Shown here piece by piece: positions 12,901-33,620 of a DNA stretch of 64,000 bases. The stretch is from the NCBI RefSeq assembly GCF_040054535.1, contig NC_090795.1:8610501-8674500 (forward strand). Reading direction: 5' to 3'. The DNA is from Antennarius striatus. Taxonomy: Eukaryota; Chordata; Actinopteri; Lophiiformes; Antennariidae. Made by a program: the position numbers and the translations under genes. Under the pieces are notes generated by a model that saw only the letters and a program-made list of their open reading frames with translations, was not told the DNA's origin and ran no database searches. Every line of letters begins with the position of its first letter. Position 1 is the first letter of the stretch.

Positions 12901-13544
12901 GAGTTATAGCTTGGATTTATTAAACTCAACTCTACTTTGAGGTTTTTGTCAGATCTCTTTAAACAATTGCTGACTCTTTTTAGAATTTATAGAGTATTCA
13001 TTCAGCAATCAGTCCAATCCTGACTGTTAACACAAGGGCTTAAATCTGTGCCTCATAGACAATCCTAACTCTGCTGAAATTAAATGATAATGAAAAATAT
13101 TTATTTACTATATTACTACCTGTCAAAATAAATGCTCAAAGTTTTGGGTTGAAAAAAAACTTACATCAAGAAGAGTTTTAGCGTGAACTTGCACCTTGAC
13201 TGTTTGAACTATATGTGTTCACAAAACTATGTGAAGGTATAAGAGAGAACATATCTAGAAAAAGTAATATGAATGTGCATCTTTCTCCTGCATGCACTTT
13301 CTGTGTGTGCTCTTTAAAACGTATTCTTGACTGTTCTTTAACTTTCTTCAAGTTTGCATGCAAGGCTCCCAGACACTGGGAAAGGAATAATGAAGTTCAT
13401 TGCTGTTATGTAGCTTATTTTGCATTCTGACCTCTCTATGCAAAAGGAATTTGATATTAAATGAAAGAGCCATGACATTTCAGGTTCTGCCTCATTGGCT
13501 CTTTGAGCAAACATGAAACAGAATACAACACAACTAGGGTCTAA
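1761..13544 (+). CDS. neto1: NETO1-like neuropilin and tolloid-like protein, 3' part of gene (5 exons seen)
   Basis: Neto proteins are single-pass auxiliary subunits of kainate receptors (NETO1 also binds NMDA receptors) in the postsynaptic membrane. Coding exons with matching phases: 1761-1843, 3342-3487, 8784-8897, 11992-12619 and 13484-13544. The first two encode the end of the second CUB domain ([20 protein letters not shown], then [17 protein letters not shown] and [12 protein letters not shown]). The third is the LDLa module ([21 protein letters not shown]). The fourth carries the membrane segment starting GTIIGVTCC and the cytoplasmic tail with [33 protein letters not shown] and [16 protein letters not shown]. 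The last exon ends in TTRV. All these blocks are characteristic of NETO1 rather than NETO2. Signal peptide, CUB1 and most of CUB2 lie before the window. Introns are 0.9-5.3 kb. The ATG at 11853 is intronic and not a start. It could be the teleost neto1 or a neto1-like duplicate; family assignment is very secure. Confidence 0.93.
1844..3341. other. NETO1 intron, no feature seen
   Basis: AT-rich intron with short homopolymer runs. The open frames here have no recognisable similarity. Nothing functional was seen beyond the splice sites. Confidence 0.6.
3922..3962. repeat. (CA)n microsatellite
   Basis: Uninterrupted CA dinucleotides within the NETO1 intron. Confidence 0.95.
5077..5410 (+). repeat. 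AFC-type fish SINE (tRNA-derived, diverged)
   Basis: The order of segments is that of the AFC SINE family: a tRNA-like head with GGTCCTGGGTTTGAATCC (B box), then GTAGAGTTTGCATGTTTGC, a CAAGTGGTGACTCTAAAT segment, GTCAGCTGGGAAAGGCTACA, and an end near the CAGAAAAT motif. It is well diverged, so this is an old insertion. Assigned from memory of the consensus. Confidence 0.75.
6207..6243. repeat. (GGAT)n microsatellite
   Basis: About nine GATG units in the NETO1 intron. Confidence 0.95.
6877..6901. repeat. (TATC)n microsatellite
   Basis: Six TATC units in the NETO1 intron. Confidence 0.9.
7611..7740 (+). repeat. Degraded SINE head (AFC-like)
   Basis: GAGCGGCAAGGTGGTGTAGT resembles the 5' head (GGCACGGTGGTGTAGTGG) of AFC-type SINEs and is followed by poorly matching sequence. 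Probably a truncated, old copy. Confidence 0.4.
9165..9850. repeat. Interspersed DNA-transposon-like repeat, unclassified
   Basis: Starts with AGTGGTTCTTAACCTTGTTG and continues through GTACCGAACC and CAGACATGCGTGGCTTCACC to GGTACATCAAGAACTGGAAA. I recognise these phrases from a dispersed, non-coding fish repeat, probably hAT-derived. Class and limits are uncertain. Confidence 0.45.
10384..10757 (-). repeat. tRNA-derived SINE, minus orientation
   Basis: On the minus strand the head carries an A-box-like GGCTCAGTGGTAAAG (complement of about 10732-10746) and a B box GGTTCGATTCC (complement of 10680-10690). The body includes the AGGTGAGCTAACAGTGGGAG region. The far end is the LINE-like tail TTAATTTCCCTTCGGGGATC common in fish retroposons. 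A second member of the same family lies at 33621-33870. Confidence 0.75.
12620..12641 (+). other. neto1: Read-through extension of NETO1 exon (alternative C-terminus SVSIDF)
   Basis: If the donor gtcagt at 12620 is not used, the frame runs on through SVSIDF to a TGA at 12639-12641. This gives a tail without the PDZ ligand. The short end resembles the SISIDF end I remember for NETO2, which suggests the read-through form is ancestral and may be used. No transcript evidence is available here. Confidence 0.5.
13484..13544 (+). CDS. neto1: NETO1 terminal coding exon with PDZ-ligand C-terminus
   Basis: After an acceptor ending in cag at 13481-13483, the exon adds [19 protein letters not shown] and a TAA stop at 13542-13544. 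The phase fits the donor at 12620 (gtcagt): CG from the upstream exon plus the first G here makes Arg. The peptide is nearly identical to the C-terminus of mammalian NETO1 as I remember it. TTRV is a class I PDZ ligand, consistent with NETO1 binding PSD-95-type scaffolds. This exon is too short for ORF-based prediction and is easily missed. Identification is from sequence plus family knowledge. Confidence 0.9.
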
Positions 13545-18239
<4,695 letters not shown>

Positions 18240-18240
<1 letters not shown>

Positions 18241-20689
18241 TAATGAACAAATTAATAATCTACAAATACAGTATGTACAGAATCTACATACATGTGACTA
18301 AATTAGCGGCCCAGTATGCAGTGAATTCATGGGTACCTTTAAAATGGAGAAAACACAATGTCGTGTTCTCTAGCTTGTCCTTTCAGCAGAGAACTCTGAG
18401 TTTCTTTGCTGGAGAAGAATCTGGAGTTCACATTGCATGTATTGAGTCTTTTAGCAATTTTATTGGCTGCACTTTTCAGTTGGTGTCCTATTATTTTTAT
18501 TGTTTATGTTGTCAGAGGGAAAAGGAGCTCTCTTATTATAAGAAATTACACCAATAATTGACTGCTTTAGTTCTGGGTGAGACAGTTTCATCTTCACTGT
18601 GGCGATTATTCTTTCTCTGTTAGTGGGGCAGATAACAGAAATAATCATTAACTTCTGGATACAAGCATCAAAATTGGCACATATACTCCTTTGGGGGTCA
18701 CCGTTTTGATTAAACCCCGTTAGTCATCTGAAAATTAAAGATTGCGGCCATTTTTAAAGATGGCCGCTATTATATATACAGAATTATGGCATTTCTTTAA
18801 AAAATAGCATAAACTTGTCCTATTTGAATAATATTGGTGTCAAATCATACATTTTTCACTATGTAGAATTCAAATTTGTACCCGTGGACTTACTCACTGG
18901 CTTCCTTGTACCATATAGCCTATCACTGCTTTCTAATAAGCCCCCGCATCTGGTAGCTAGTTTACATTACATGTAGTAATAACATTGTTGGATGATTCTG
19001 TCTAATAATCCTTACCCTTCGACCTGTTTGACTTGGGTGACCCTTCCAGGAGTACAAGACTCCACCAATATAGCTCTAGGGGTCATGGAGACACGCAAAC
19101 TGCCACATCACGATAAGGTAACAATTCCATTGTAGTAGGGTTGGGGGTTTTTTTCTCTTTTTTCTTTTGTTTTGTTTTTTATACACGTAAGCAGTCATTT
19201 TAAATCTCCCATCTGCAGCTGCACAGTGCTGTTCAGGTCAGACCAAAGTGGGCGCACAAGCATCGATTGCAGCACGCTGACTTGCATCCACACTTAGTTA
19301 GCCACTGGCAACTCTCTGCAATGGGCGGTAGGTCTGTCCACACAATCTGCCATAGACGTCCTTTCATGGTCCAACCCCAGTTGGCAGGAGTTTGTATTTC
19401 TGGCTGATACATTGTTGACTGACTCCAGATGCAGCCCGTCTGGTAGGCAGCACGCTTGCTGCCTACCAGGCTGCTTCAGTGCTGACTGGGTTGGAGGGAT
19501 GGCTTCATTCGGTCGAGCAGACATGTCCAACCTCTCATCATCAACACCTTCAGCTGTGCTGGATCGGGCATACATCATGACCGCGAACTTCTCCAAGGGT
19601 TCCAAGTCTTCATCATCCACTACTGGTGGGTACTGGCTGAGTTTGCCGGAGACATGGGAAACCTCATCACAAACATGTGACTAGCTCAGAGAATGCCTGT
19701 GGGTAGGCATCCTCTTCAGGTGCCTACACATACTAAACCTCTAACACCGCTTCAACATTATATATTTTAGCCAAGTCTGATTTAAGATAAAGCTCTAATT
19801 TAGCTAGATATTAGGACTTCAGAAATTACCGGTATATATGTTACAAGGAAGCCAATAAGTAAGTCCATGGGTCCAAATGTGGATTCTACACCCTAAGAAA
19901 TGTATGATGTGACAGCAATACCATTCAAATGAGACAAGTTTGTGTGATTTTCTGAAGAAATGCCATGTTAACAATTTTTGGTGCTGGTATCTGGAAATGA
20001 ACGATTCTTTTGTAATTCGCACTTTATTCACACTATGTGTGCCAATTTACAGCTACCTTACATTCACTCTATGAATTTTAACCAAAACTAGCTCGAGATT
20101 TCCCTCTTGTGGTCATTATGACACAACGCGTCATGTCTGTAATTCTACTTGGGAACAATGAGGAGTGGAAAGAAATTTGCTGAAATGCTCCAACACTGGA
20201 GAGAGAGAGGGAGAGCAACTAAAATACAAGATTGCCATCATGTCCTTGATGAAAGAGGGACTTAAAAAATAGAGTAATTATGTCAAAACTTCTATCTTCT
20301 CAAGTCGGGAAATTATCCTCTGGGAATAATGATTGTGACGCTTAGTTGGAAAATGAAAATGGATGAATGTCTGAAAGTTAGAAAGTGAAGAAATACATAA
20401 ACTAATTGAGGTATTATTCCATGTGCCATAGAGTATATGAAAAAGAATAGTAATATATCAATAGGTTTGAAAAAGTGATTCTGGAACCTGCACGATCAAC
20501 ATAACATGGAACTAAGCACAGGAGACACACCAGCAGAGTTTCCCAAAAGCTTTTGAAAGACACGTAAATAGAAAAAAAGACTGGCTTGCTGAATGAAAAA
20601 AAAAGATCTCAGGTATATTTTGATAATGGAAGACTAATGGCAAGTTGACATATGAAACAAGACTTTAAATATTCCTATTATATTAAAGT
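18240..20689. other. Intergenic NETO1 to SPAG16-like, largely transposon-derived
   Basis: Dominated by the inverted-arm element at 18783-19969. A palindrome GCGGCCAT/ATGGCCGC (18744-18751 and 18760-18767) lies just outside it. 19970-20689 is AT-rich without recognisable genes. Confidence 0.5.
18783..19969. mobile_element. Transposon-like element with long inverted arms
   Basis: The left arm (about 18783-18917) and the right arm (about 19833-19969) are reverse complements over roughly 135 bp at most positions. Shared blocks include GTGTAGAATC-like, CATGGACTTACTTATTGG-like and GGCTTCCTTGTA. The interior (about 915 bp) holds pieces of a minus-strand frame with LEPLEKFAVMMYARSS and NEAIPPTQSAL, similar to mobile-element-associated proteins common in fish, and a CTTGGGTGACCCTTCCAGGA segment typical of dispersed repeats. 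Probably a non-autonomous or composite DNA transposon; family unknown. Confidence 0.5.
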
Positions 20690-20925
20690 TTAATTGGATC
20701 TCATGCTTGGATCAAACACTATTCTGCCACAAGCTGAAAAAAAATAAAATATTGACAAAGTAGTTGTCATTGTTGATTTATTATCTTTTATTCTGACATA
20801 AATGTCATTAATCTGCCACTTTAATCCACTTTTGCAAATTGCAAATGAGTTTAGTCTTGTCTCTTTGACCCTCGGCTCTCTGAGCTGCCCTGCTCGTCTC
20901 TCCTTCTCCACAGGAAGTGATGGTT

Positions 20926-21612
20926 CTATTCCTCTGTGTCCTTGTCCCTCTCCAAACTCATCTGCGTGGTTTGCTTTAGGACTGTATGATATTTGTCACG
21001 CATCCGCTGAAGTTCAGAATCGTAGCTGTCGCACTGCACTTTGAGCCTTTTCATCTCCTCGATGAGCTTGTTCCTAATCTGGTCAATACGATTGTGCTTC
21101 ATCCGATAAAAGTCTCTGGCTTTTTGGACCAGCTCCAGTGTTCCAGCTGCTGCAGACGCCTCCAGTTTGCACTCCGCTTCCTCACGCTGCGCGTTTTTCA
21201 ACTCGCTGTGCAAGCGCATGATATCGGTGTACACATGGGACACCACGCCGAGTTGTTCTGTACATACTGACCCTTCCTGAACCATGTCGCTCCACTCAGA
21301 CTGAAAGCACTCCAGCGTTTCCATCATACCGAACTCGACCAGAAACCTGCGTAAAAAGTGGTCCACACTCTCAGGTTTGTGGTTGACTGGAGCTGAGTTG
21401 GGATGAGCAGCAGTGGCCTCTGCCTGGTTTTCAGTGGCTTTCGCCGTGGCCTCCAGATCTTCCTCATCCTCTGCAGAACTCCAATCGTCTTCTGAAGATA
21501 CTTCTTTGTACTGAAAATCAGCCTCACTCTCAGGTTTGTGACTGACCGGAGGTGAGTCGGGTTTGGCAGCGGCCTCTGGCCGGTCTTTAATAACTTCCAC
21601 CGTGGCCTCCAT
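20926..21612 (-). CDS. SPAG16-like N-terminal coiled-coil protein, single exon
   Basis: A 228-aa frame without introns. Residues about 85-228 align with the N-terminal part of SPAG16/PF20, a ciliary central-pair protein: VDHFLRRFLVEFGMMETLEC, FQSEW, VYTDIMRL, ARDFYRMKHNRI, RNKLIEEMKRLK and LERDK. The WD40 repeats of SPAG16 are absent because a TAG follows shortly after LERDK. The N-terminal part is two units of about 50 residues ending in HKPES. A third copy of the unit start (EADFQ) lies upstream but is cut by an in-frame TGA at 21661-21663, so the ATG at 21610-21612 is the first usable start. Joined exons without introns point to retroposition of a SPAG16 transcript, perhaps of a short isoform. 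The long intact frame suggests recent or selected coding function, but a decaying retrocopy is possible. Confidence 0.7.
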   Translation of the reverse strand: MEATVEVIKDRPEAAAKPDSPPVSHKPESEADFQYKEVSSEDDWSSAEDEEDLEATAKATENQAEATAAHPNSAPVNHKPESVDHFLRRFLVEFGMMETLECFQSEWSDMVQEGSVCTEQLGVVSHVYTDIMRLHSELKNAQREEAECKLEASAAAGTLELVQKARDFYRMKHNRIDQIRNKLIEEMKRLKVQCDSYDSELQRMRDKYHTVLKQTTQMSLERDKDTEE

Positions 21613-21700
21613 GTCTTCCTCACCCTCTACTGAACTCCAGCTGTCTCCTAAAGATACTTCTCACTGAAAATCAGCCTCACTCAGCCATAACATTTTCATC
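21613..21700 (-). pseudogene. Broken upstream repeat unit of the SPAG16-like gene
   Basis: On the minus strand, DNA upstream of the ATG still reads like the internal unit (EADFQ, then EVSLGDSWSSVEGEED), in frame with the main ORF. The two codons for Tyr-Lys seen in the intact unit are replaced by one TGA (21661-21663). This shows the coding unit once extended further 5' or arose by DNA-level duplication. Confidence 0.55.
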
Positions 21701-21851
21701 CTTTCATCTTTCTCATTCTTTCATCCACATACTAGTTTTGAGTCGACTGGGAGTCAGACGTTGCCATAGTGATTTGACGTTCCTGTCAGTCAATCATCGC
21801 GAGATTTCACAAGTTCACGTTTTTTCCCGTCCCTGCTGTCCTCAAACAATC
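21664..21851. promoter_or_regulatory. Shared divergent promoter, SPAG16-like / NDUFB4
   Basis: Fewer than 250 bp separate the two divergent start codons, so their promoters must overlap. GTTGCCATAGTGAT at 21760-21773 has one perfect half (GTTGCC) of the RFX X-box used by ciliary genes and one degenerate half. No TATA box is obvious, as expected for a housekeeping gene. Confidence 0.5.
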
Positions 21852-24088
21852 ATGGCGAACTACGAGGAAGCGCCCTTGTCCAGTCGGCCCAAAACGTTAG
21901 ATCCAAATGAGTACTTTAATGTCACAAAGGAGACCCGACGTGTCGAAGCGGAGAAAGCAGCACTGCGAGCAAGTCTGAAGAGGCAGTATCTACAGCAATT
22001 GAATAACCCCCACAGGAAAGAGCTCATTGTAAGTGGCTACTTGCTAGCAGTGTCACCCGTGAAGTGGGCTCAGGCTAATTGCTAATGGTAGCGGGACGTA
22101 AGTGTTACGTACCCATTTTTATACAGTAGAAATTAATGGTCAAGTTGTCAAATTTTTCTTATTCAAACGCTAATATGTTGTGTTTCATAGGGCGGGTTTA
22201 TTTATGACAAAGGATATCGTGATAAGACATCGCCTTGATAATTTTGCCGCTGATGTTGACGTTTGAGTAAAGTAAAAATGACCCACGTTGCTCATAAATG
22301 CCAAATGTCTGCATCCAGCGGCGTTAACAGGGCAGGTTTGCCTTAAACTAGTCAAAGATTACTTACTTATTGCATAGTGGGAAAGCACAGTTGTAGCTAT
22401 TTGTATTTATAAGATGTTACAGCAATCGTTTGTATGCATAAGGATCCTGAAACCAAAGGAACAAAGTGAATTCAGCAGTCATTAATATGTATGTTTACAT
22501 CTTCAATCCAACCCAACTCTGTTTGTTAACTTAATGTAAATGGGGAAAATGCAAAAAGTGCAAAACTGCCCAGAGGATCGATGTTGGTTCATAATGGTTC
22601 TCCCTTCAATCTCCAATCAAAGTTTTTTCTCATCAAAAATAAAAAACTCAACACATCAGTATCCTTTATTGTTTATGCAACTTTATCCAAAAGCTTTATA
22701 GTCGATCCACTGGACGTTAAAGTTCTTGAAGACGTGTCGTCTCTCATCCAAGATACTTCTTCAGTTCGAACTGAAGAAGTATCTTGGATGAGACGTCTTC
22801 AAAAACGTTCATAACGTCCATTGGATCGACTCAACAGCTTTTGGATAACCATGACCTGGATGACTGAGAACCTACACAGACATTATGCAACTTTACTGTA
22901 GGAATATATTGTAATGAATCATTTGACACGTTTGTTTAACACCTGCAAAGGTTAAGTTTTTAGTAGCCCATTGTAATTTTGTTGCATATATCTGTTCATA
23001 CAGGAAGATCCTGCACTGACTCGGTGGGTGCATGCACGCGCCAGTATCTACCCATACTTCAGACCTTCATATAAGACATCAATACTGGGTTTGATGTTTG
23101 GAGTTGTTCCCCTCTTCGCCCTTTATGCTCTCTTCAAGACAGACCGGGTATGAAACAAATTGCAAGTTTACCTTTCTATTACAGTGATGCTGTGTTAAAT
23201 GATTAACTCAGCTTGCTTGTAACTCTTTAAGCTTCAACTTGACTGAAAACCCCGTTTCTGTTTACTTAATCAGTTTACCAGATACATTGATATATGTTAC
23301 GAACTGTACCTGATATGCCCAGGATAGTATGAAGGTCATCTTAGGAAAAACAGAAATTGAAACAAAACAAAAAAGGTTTTCTAAATTAAAAGAAGACTGC
23401 GATATATTGCCCTTTGAGTGCTATTGTGATGCAGCTCAAATACCTTTTTTCATTTTTAATAACTAATGTTTTTCTGTTTTTATTGCATCTGTGTGTTTTT
23501 CATGTATGTAATAGCGCTAATACAAGTGTTATTTTATTTACAACTGGAATATATTAATATTGTCATTTAAAGGAATATATCTGCCTAGCATGAATCTATG
23601 AGTTGGTCATGAATTTCACCGTAACTCTGAAAAGCTATTTAGGTTCATACTGTATTAGGACTCATTTAAATTTATGTCAGTGCACAATTTACCTGAGGTT
23701 TTTTTTTCTTCCTTTTTGACACTGTTCCATTCATAGATGTAAATGCTGCACTTCACATGTTGCCTTCATTTCCTCCCCAGTGTCGTGGAGATTCACCCTC
23801 TAAATCTTCAACAATAGAAATTTCAGTGAGAATTTGGTGTCATATTCGCACAGCTGTACTTTCTTGTTTTTCTCCCTCACTCCATTGTGAGGAAAAAATA
23901 TTAGAAGATAATAAGCTCACTCATAAAATGCACACTTAGAAAAATGTATGGAAGGTGTACAGTTACGATGATATGATGTTGCCTGGAAATTGTATTAACT
24001 CTTTATTTGTTTGTCTATTTTACAGGATCGTAAAGAGGAGAAAATCAAGAATGGAACCCTAGACCGCAAATTTAGTATATCATCATGA
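21852..24088 (+). CDS. ndufb4: NADH dehydrogenase 1 beta subcomplex subunit 4 (complex I B15), complete
   Basis: Accessory subunit of the membrane arm of respiratory complex I in the inner mitochondrial membrane. Three coding exons: 21852-22028, 23004-23147 and 24026-24088. They join in phase 0 with donors gtaagt and gtatga and cag acceptors, giving 127 aa (human 129). Exon 1 carries [20 protein letters not shown] and [18 protein letters not shown]. Exon 2 carries [20 protein letters not shown] and the single membrane helix [20 protein letters not shown]. Exon 3 carries [16 protein letters not shown]. The ETRR, NNPHR and YPYFRP features match the family. It is divergent from the SPAG16-like frame and convergent with HGD; NDUFB4 and HGD are also neighbours in human. 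Confidence 0.95.
22682..22850. repeat. Large imperfect palindrome in NDUFB4 intron 1
   Basis: The two arms are reverse complements centred on TTCGAA at 22765-22770. The inner 25 bp on each side (ending CTTCTTCAGTTC) match perfectly. The outer parts (GTCGATCCACTGGACGTT against its complement near 22820-22832, and TTATCCAAAAGCTTT against AGCTTTTGGATAA) match with small gaps. The arm sequence GAAGAAGTATCTTGGATGAG is part of a widespread fish repeat, and its 3' continuation ATGACCTGGATGACTGAGAA follows the right arm. Confidence 0.8.
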
Positions 24089-24146
24089 TATCCTATGTAT
24101 AAAGACCTGAGTGTTTTGAGATGCTGTTCTCTGTAATTATTATCCA

Positions 24147-24152
24147 AATAAA
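24147..24152 (+). terminator. ndufb4: Poly(A) signal of NDUFB4
   Basis: AATAAA 59 nt after the TGA, followed by a GT-rich stretch (CTTGTGTTGTTTTT), a classical mammalian-type poly(A) arrangement. Confidence 0.75.
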
Positions 24153-24982
24153 CTTATATAGTCAAAAACTTGTGTTGTTTTTATTGGTCATGGAAAGTTT
24201 GAATGGCATCAAAACACTAAATCCTTAATGTGTACATACTGAACATGTCCATGGGCCACTGAAGGGACACCTCTAACATTTTAAGTATAACTGTTGTAGT
24301 AAACTACTGATCTGTTGACTCAGATACTGAGGGGATTTTTTATTTTTCATTGCCAAGTTCAATTGAGCTCAGTTAAAATCTCTCGCCGAACAAATTAGTA
24401 TGCGCAGGAAATGTATGTAGTTATCAGTGTTTATTTAAGTGCCTTTCAGTCAGTCGCCCCTTTAAGTAAGTCAAGGCACCTGTTGCAAAACAGTGACCTT
24501 TGACATGGGGACAATCGTGAGTTGCTGCTGAATTTAGTAAAACAAAGTATCTCACATGATTCTCGTCATGAGAAAAATCAGCATATCAAACTAAAAGAGC
24601 AGTTTGTTAGCCATTTACCTTTGTAGCAGTAATACTGTATACTGTACATTGTTAGCACATTGTTAGCAAACTCAAGTGATCTGTTCATGTTTGAAGTTGA
24701 ACAATTGTAAAGGTAAAGATACTTGGAAAATAAGTGTATGACTAAATAATTGATAAAATTATGCACCATGTTTTTTGTTATTTGTAACAAAAAATCTCTT
24801 GTTGAAATTTTCAGTTTGTAAATTAATCTTAGTTATGTAAAAGAAATCCTTATTCCTCTTCCTATCATTTCCTCTACAGACATCAAACAACAAAGAATGC
24901 TACATTACACACTGGACTCATGGTAGTTAAATTTGATAAAATCCTATTTATCTCTTTATATATTTGGTTCATTCCTTTTTTA
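24153..24982. other. Convergent gap NDUFB4 / HGD
   Basis: AT-rich spacer that must hold the HGD 3' UTR (minus strand). No further gene or named repeat was seen. Confidence 0.5.
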
Positions 24983-31840
<6,858 letters not shown>

Positions 31841-33142
31841 TCTGCTCTCAGAAAAACCTTAAAGCAGCTGAAAATATTTTAGGTGTTACAAATTAACTTG
31901 CAGCTAAATCTCACTCTTAACCTTATTGTCCGCTGCCAAAAGTCACTCCAGTGCGTGTACGTGCGCGGTTATGACAGGAGTAGAGTGGGGTCGGGTGATC
32001 ATGTTTAATTAGGCATCGAAAGGATTGACGCAACTTGAAAAGCTGAAAGGACGGGTCAGATGGGCAATACGTGCGCAAACAAGTCACAGTGTCACCGTCC
32101 GGACAAACAAGAACCAGGGACTCAAGTGAGAGGTTGGAGCAAATAATTCAGGTAATCAATACGTGTGACTGAGAGTCATGTAAAGTCACGTTTTCATGTA
32201 CTTAGAATGCAGAATTTTGAGAGGAACTAACCAGAGGTGAATAGACCAGGCTGAAGAATGGACACAAAAGTTCTCTCAGAATTCAGGTCAGTTGTGTCTA
32301 AGGTGATTAATTTGACTATTTGACTTGCACAATGAGTTGTTATTTTATTTAAAGTGAATCATCAATGCTGCAACTGCATAACTAATTGGTGGCCTTGAAC
32401 ACTAAAACAATGCACTGGAGAGCCTCTGCAAACTATAGCAAAAAATTCATTATTCTTATGAACAACAGTGTAAGGCCTCCAAACGGCCTTCACATTACTT
32501 TACGCAAAATTTATTCAGCTCATTTCTTGAACTGGATGGTCAAACTATGGGTACCTAATGTCCCCTGTGCAGCATGTATCAAAAAGAATCAATTTTGTCT
32601 CTCTCATACTTGCCTCAGCTCCCCTCTTGTCTATTTCTTTTCTTTTTGGGAGGTGTTGGGGAAGGGTAAATGATGGCAATTCTCATAGCGAGGTGCAAAT
32701 AAACTCACCGTGGCAGAAGTAACTGTTCTCCGGTGAGGCGTGCAGTTAGGCTTGGGCCCCCCGCTGGCAACCAGTCAGGGTGCTGCGCCAAAGACGGGAA
32801 AGCCCAATGACAGGAAAATATTACGTCCCAGTCTCTGGAAATTGATCTGCTCCTTGCATGGAGAAAGAAAATGAGAGATTTTAATTTCATCCCCGAGTCT
32901 GATGATAGAATTCTAGAGTATTTGGGTCCAATCCGGATGGTGCCTGTGTGTTTTAAGAAAAGTGGGAATAGCTGAAGGCAGGAGAGAGGATGCTCCTGCC
33001 TACTGACAGTTATATCTATGCATGTGTAAGTGGGTCATAAACGCTTTGTTATTAGATGCCTGCTGAACTCAATGGCTTGATGGCAAATGGTACACTCACC
33101 TGGCACAGCCTTTCCCTGTGAGCATAAATACACAATCTCTCT

Positions 33143-33185
33143 GGCTTTCTTTCTTTCTTTTTTCATTCGTTCTTTATTTCTTCCT

Positions 33186-33219
<34 letters not shown>
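33143..33219. repeat. (CTTT)n followed by (CA)n
   Basis: Pyrimidine-rich TTTC repeats run into a pure (CA)n block at 33192-33219. Confidence 0.9.
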
Positions 33220-33225
<6 letters not shown>

Positions 33226-33620
33226 AACACATGAACAGATACAAGCATGTCTTGTGATAGGATGAAATTCTTAGTTTTCATAGCTAGAGCACAAACTTTC
33301 TTATCTCCCTATGCAATGTACATGTATAGCATATTAAGTATATACTGTACTGCATTGTGGTCATCTTTAAAGGGACATTTTACTTAAAACACACAATTTA
33401 AAAATAAAAATATAGTATCCCACTTACCTCTGGGTCTGTGGATATTTTCCGTCAGATCCTCATCAGAAAGTTTCTAATGTGTCTGATCTCTTCATTTATT
33501 GTAGGAATATATTCTTTATTGGCTTAAATGGTTATTTAAAGGTCTTGTGCACTCAAATAGGTGTTGTTGGTTGTTCAAGATGAATTGATCCCTGAGTACC
33601 TTAAAACTAGACAGATCTAG

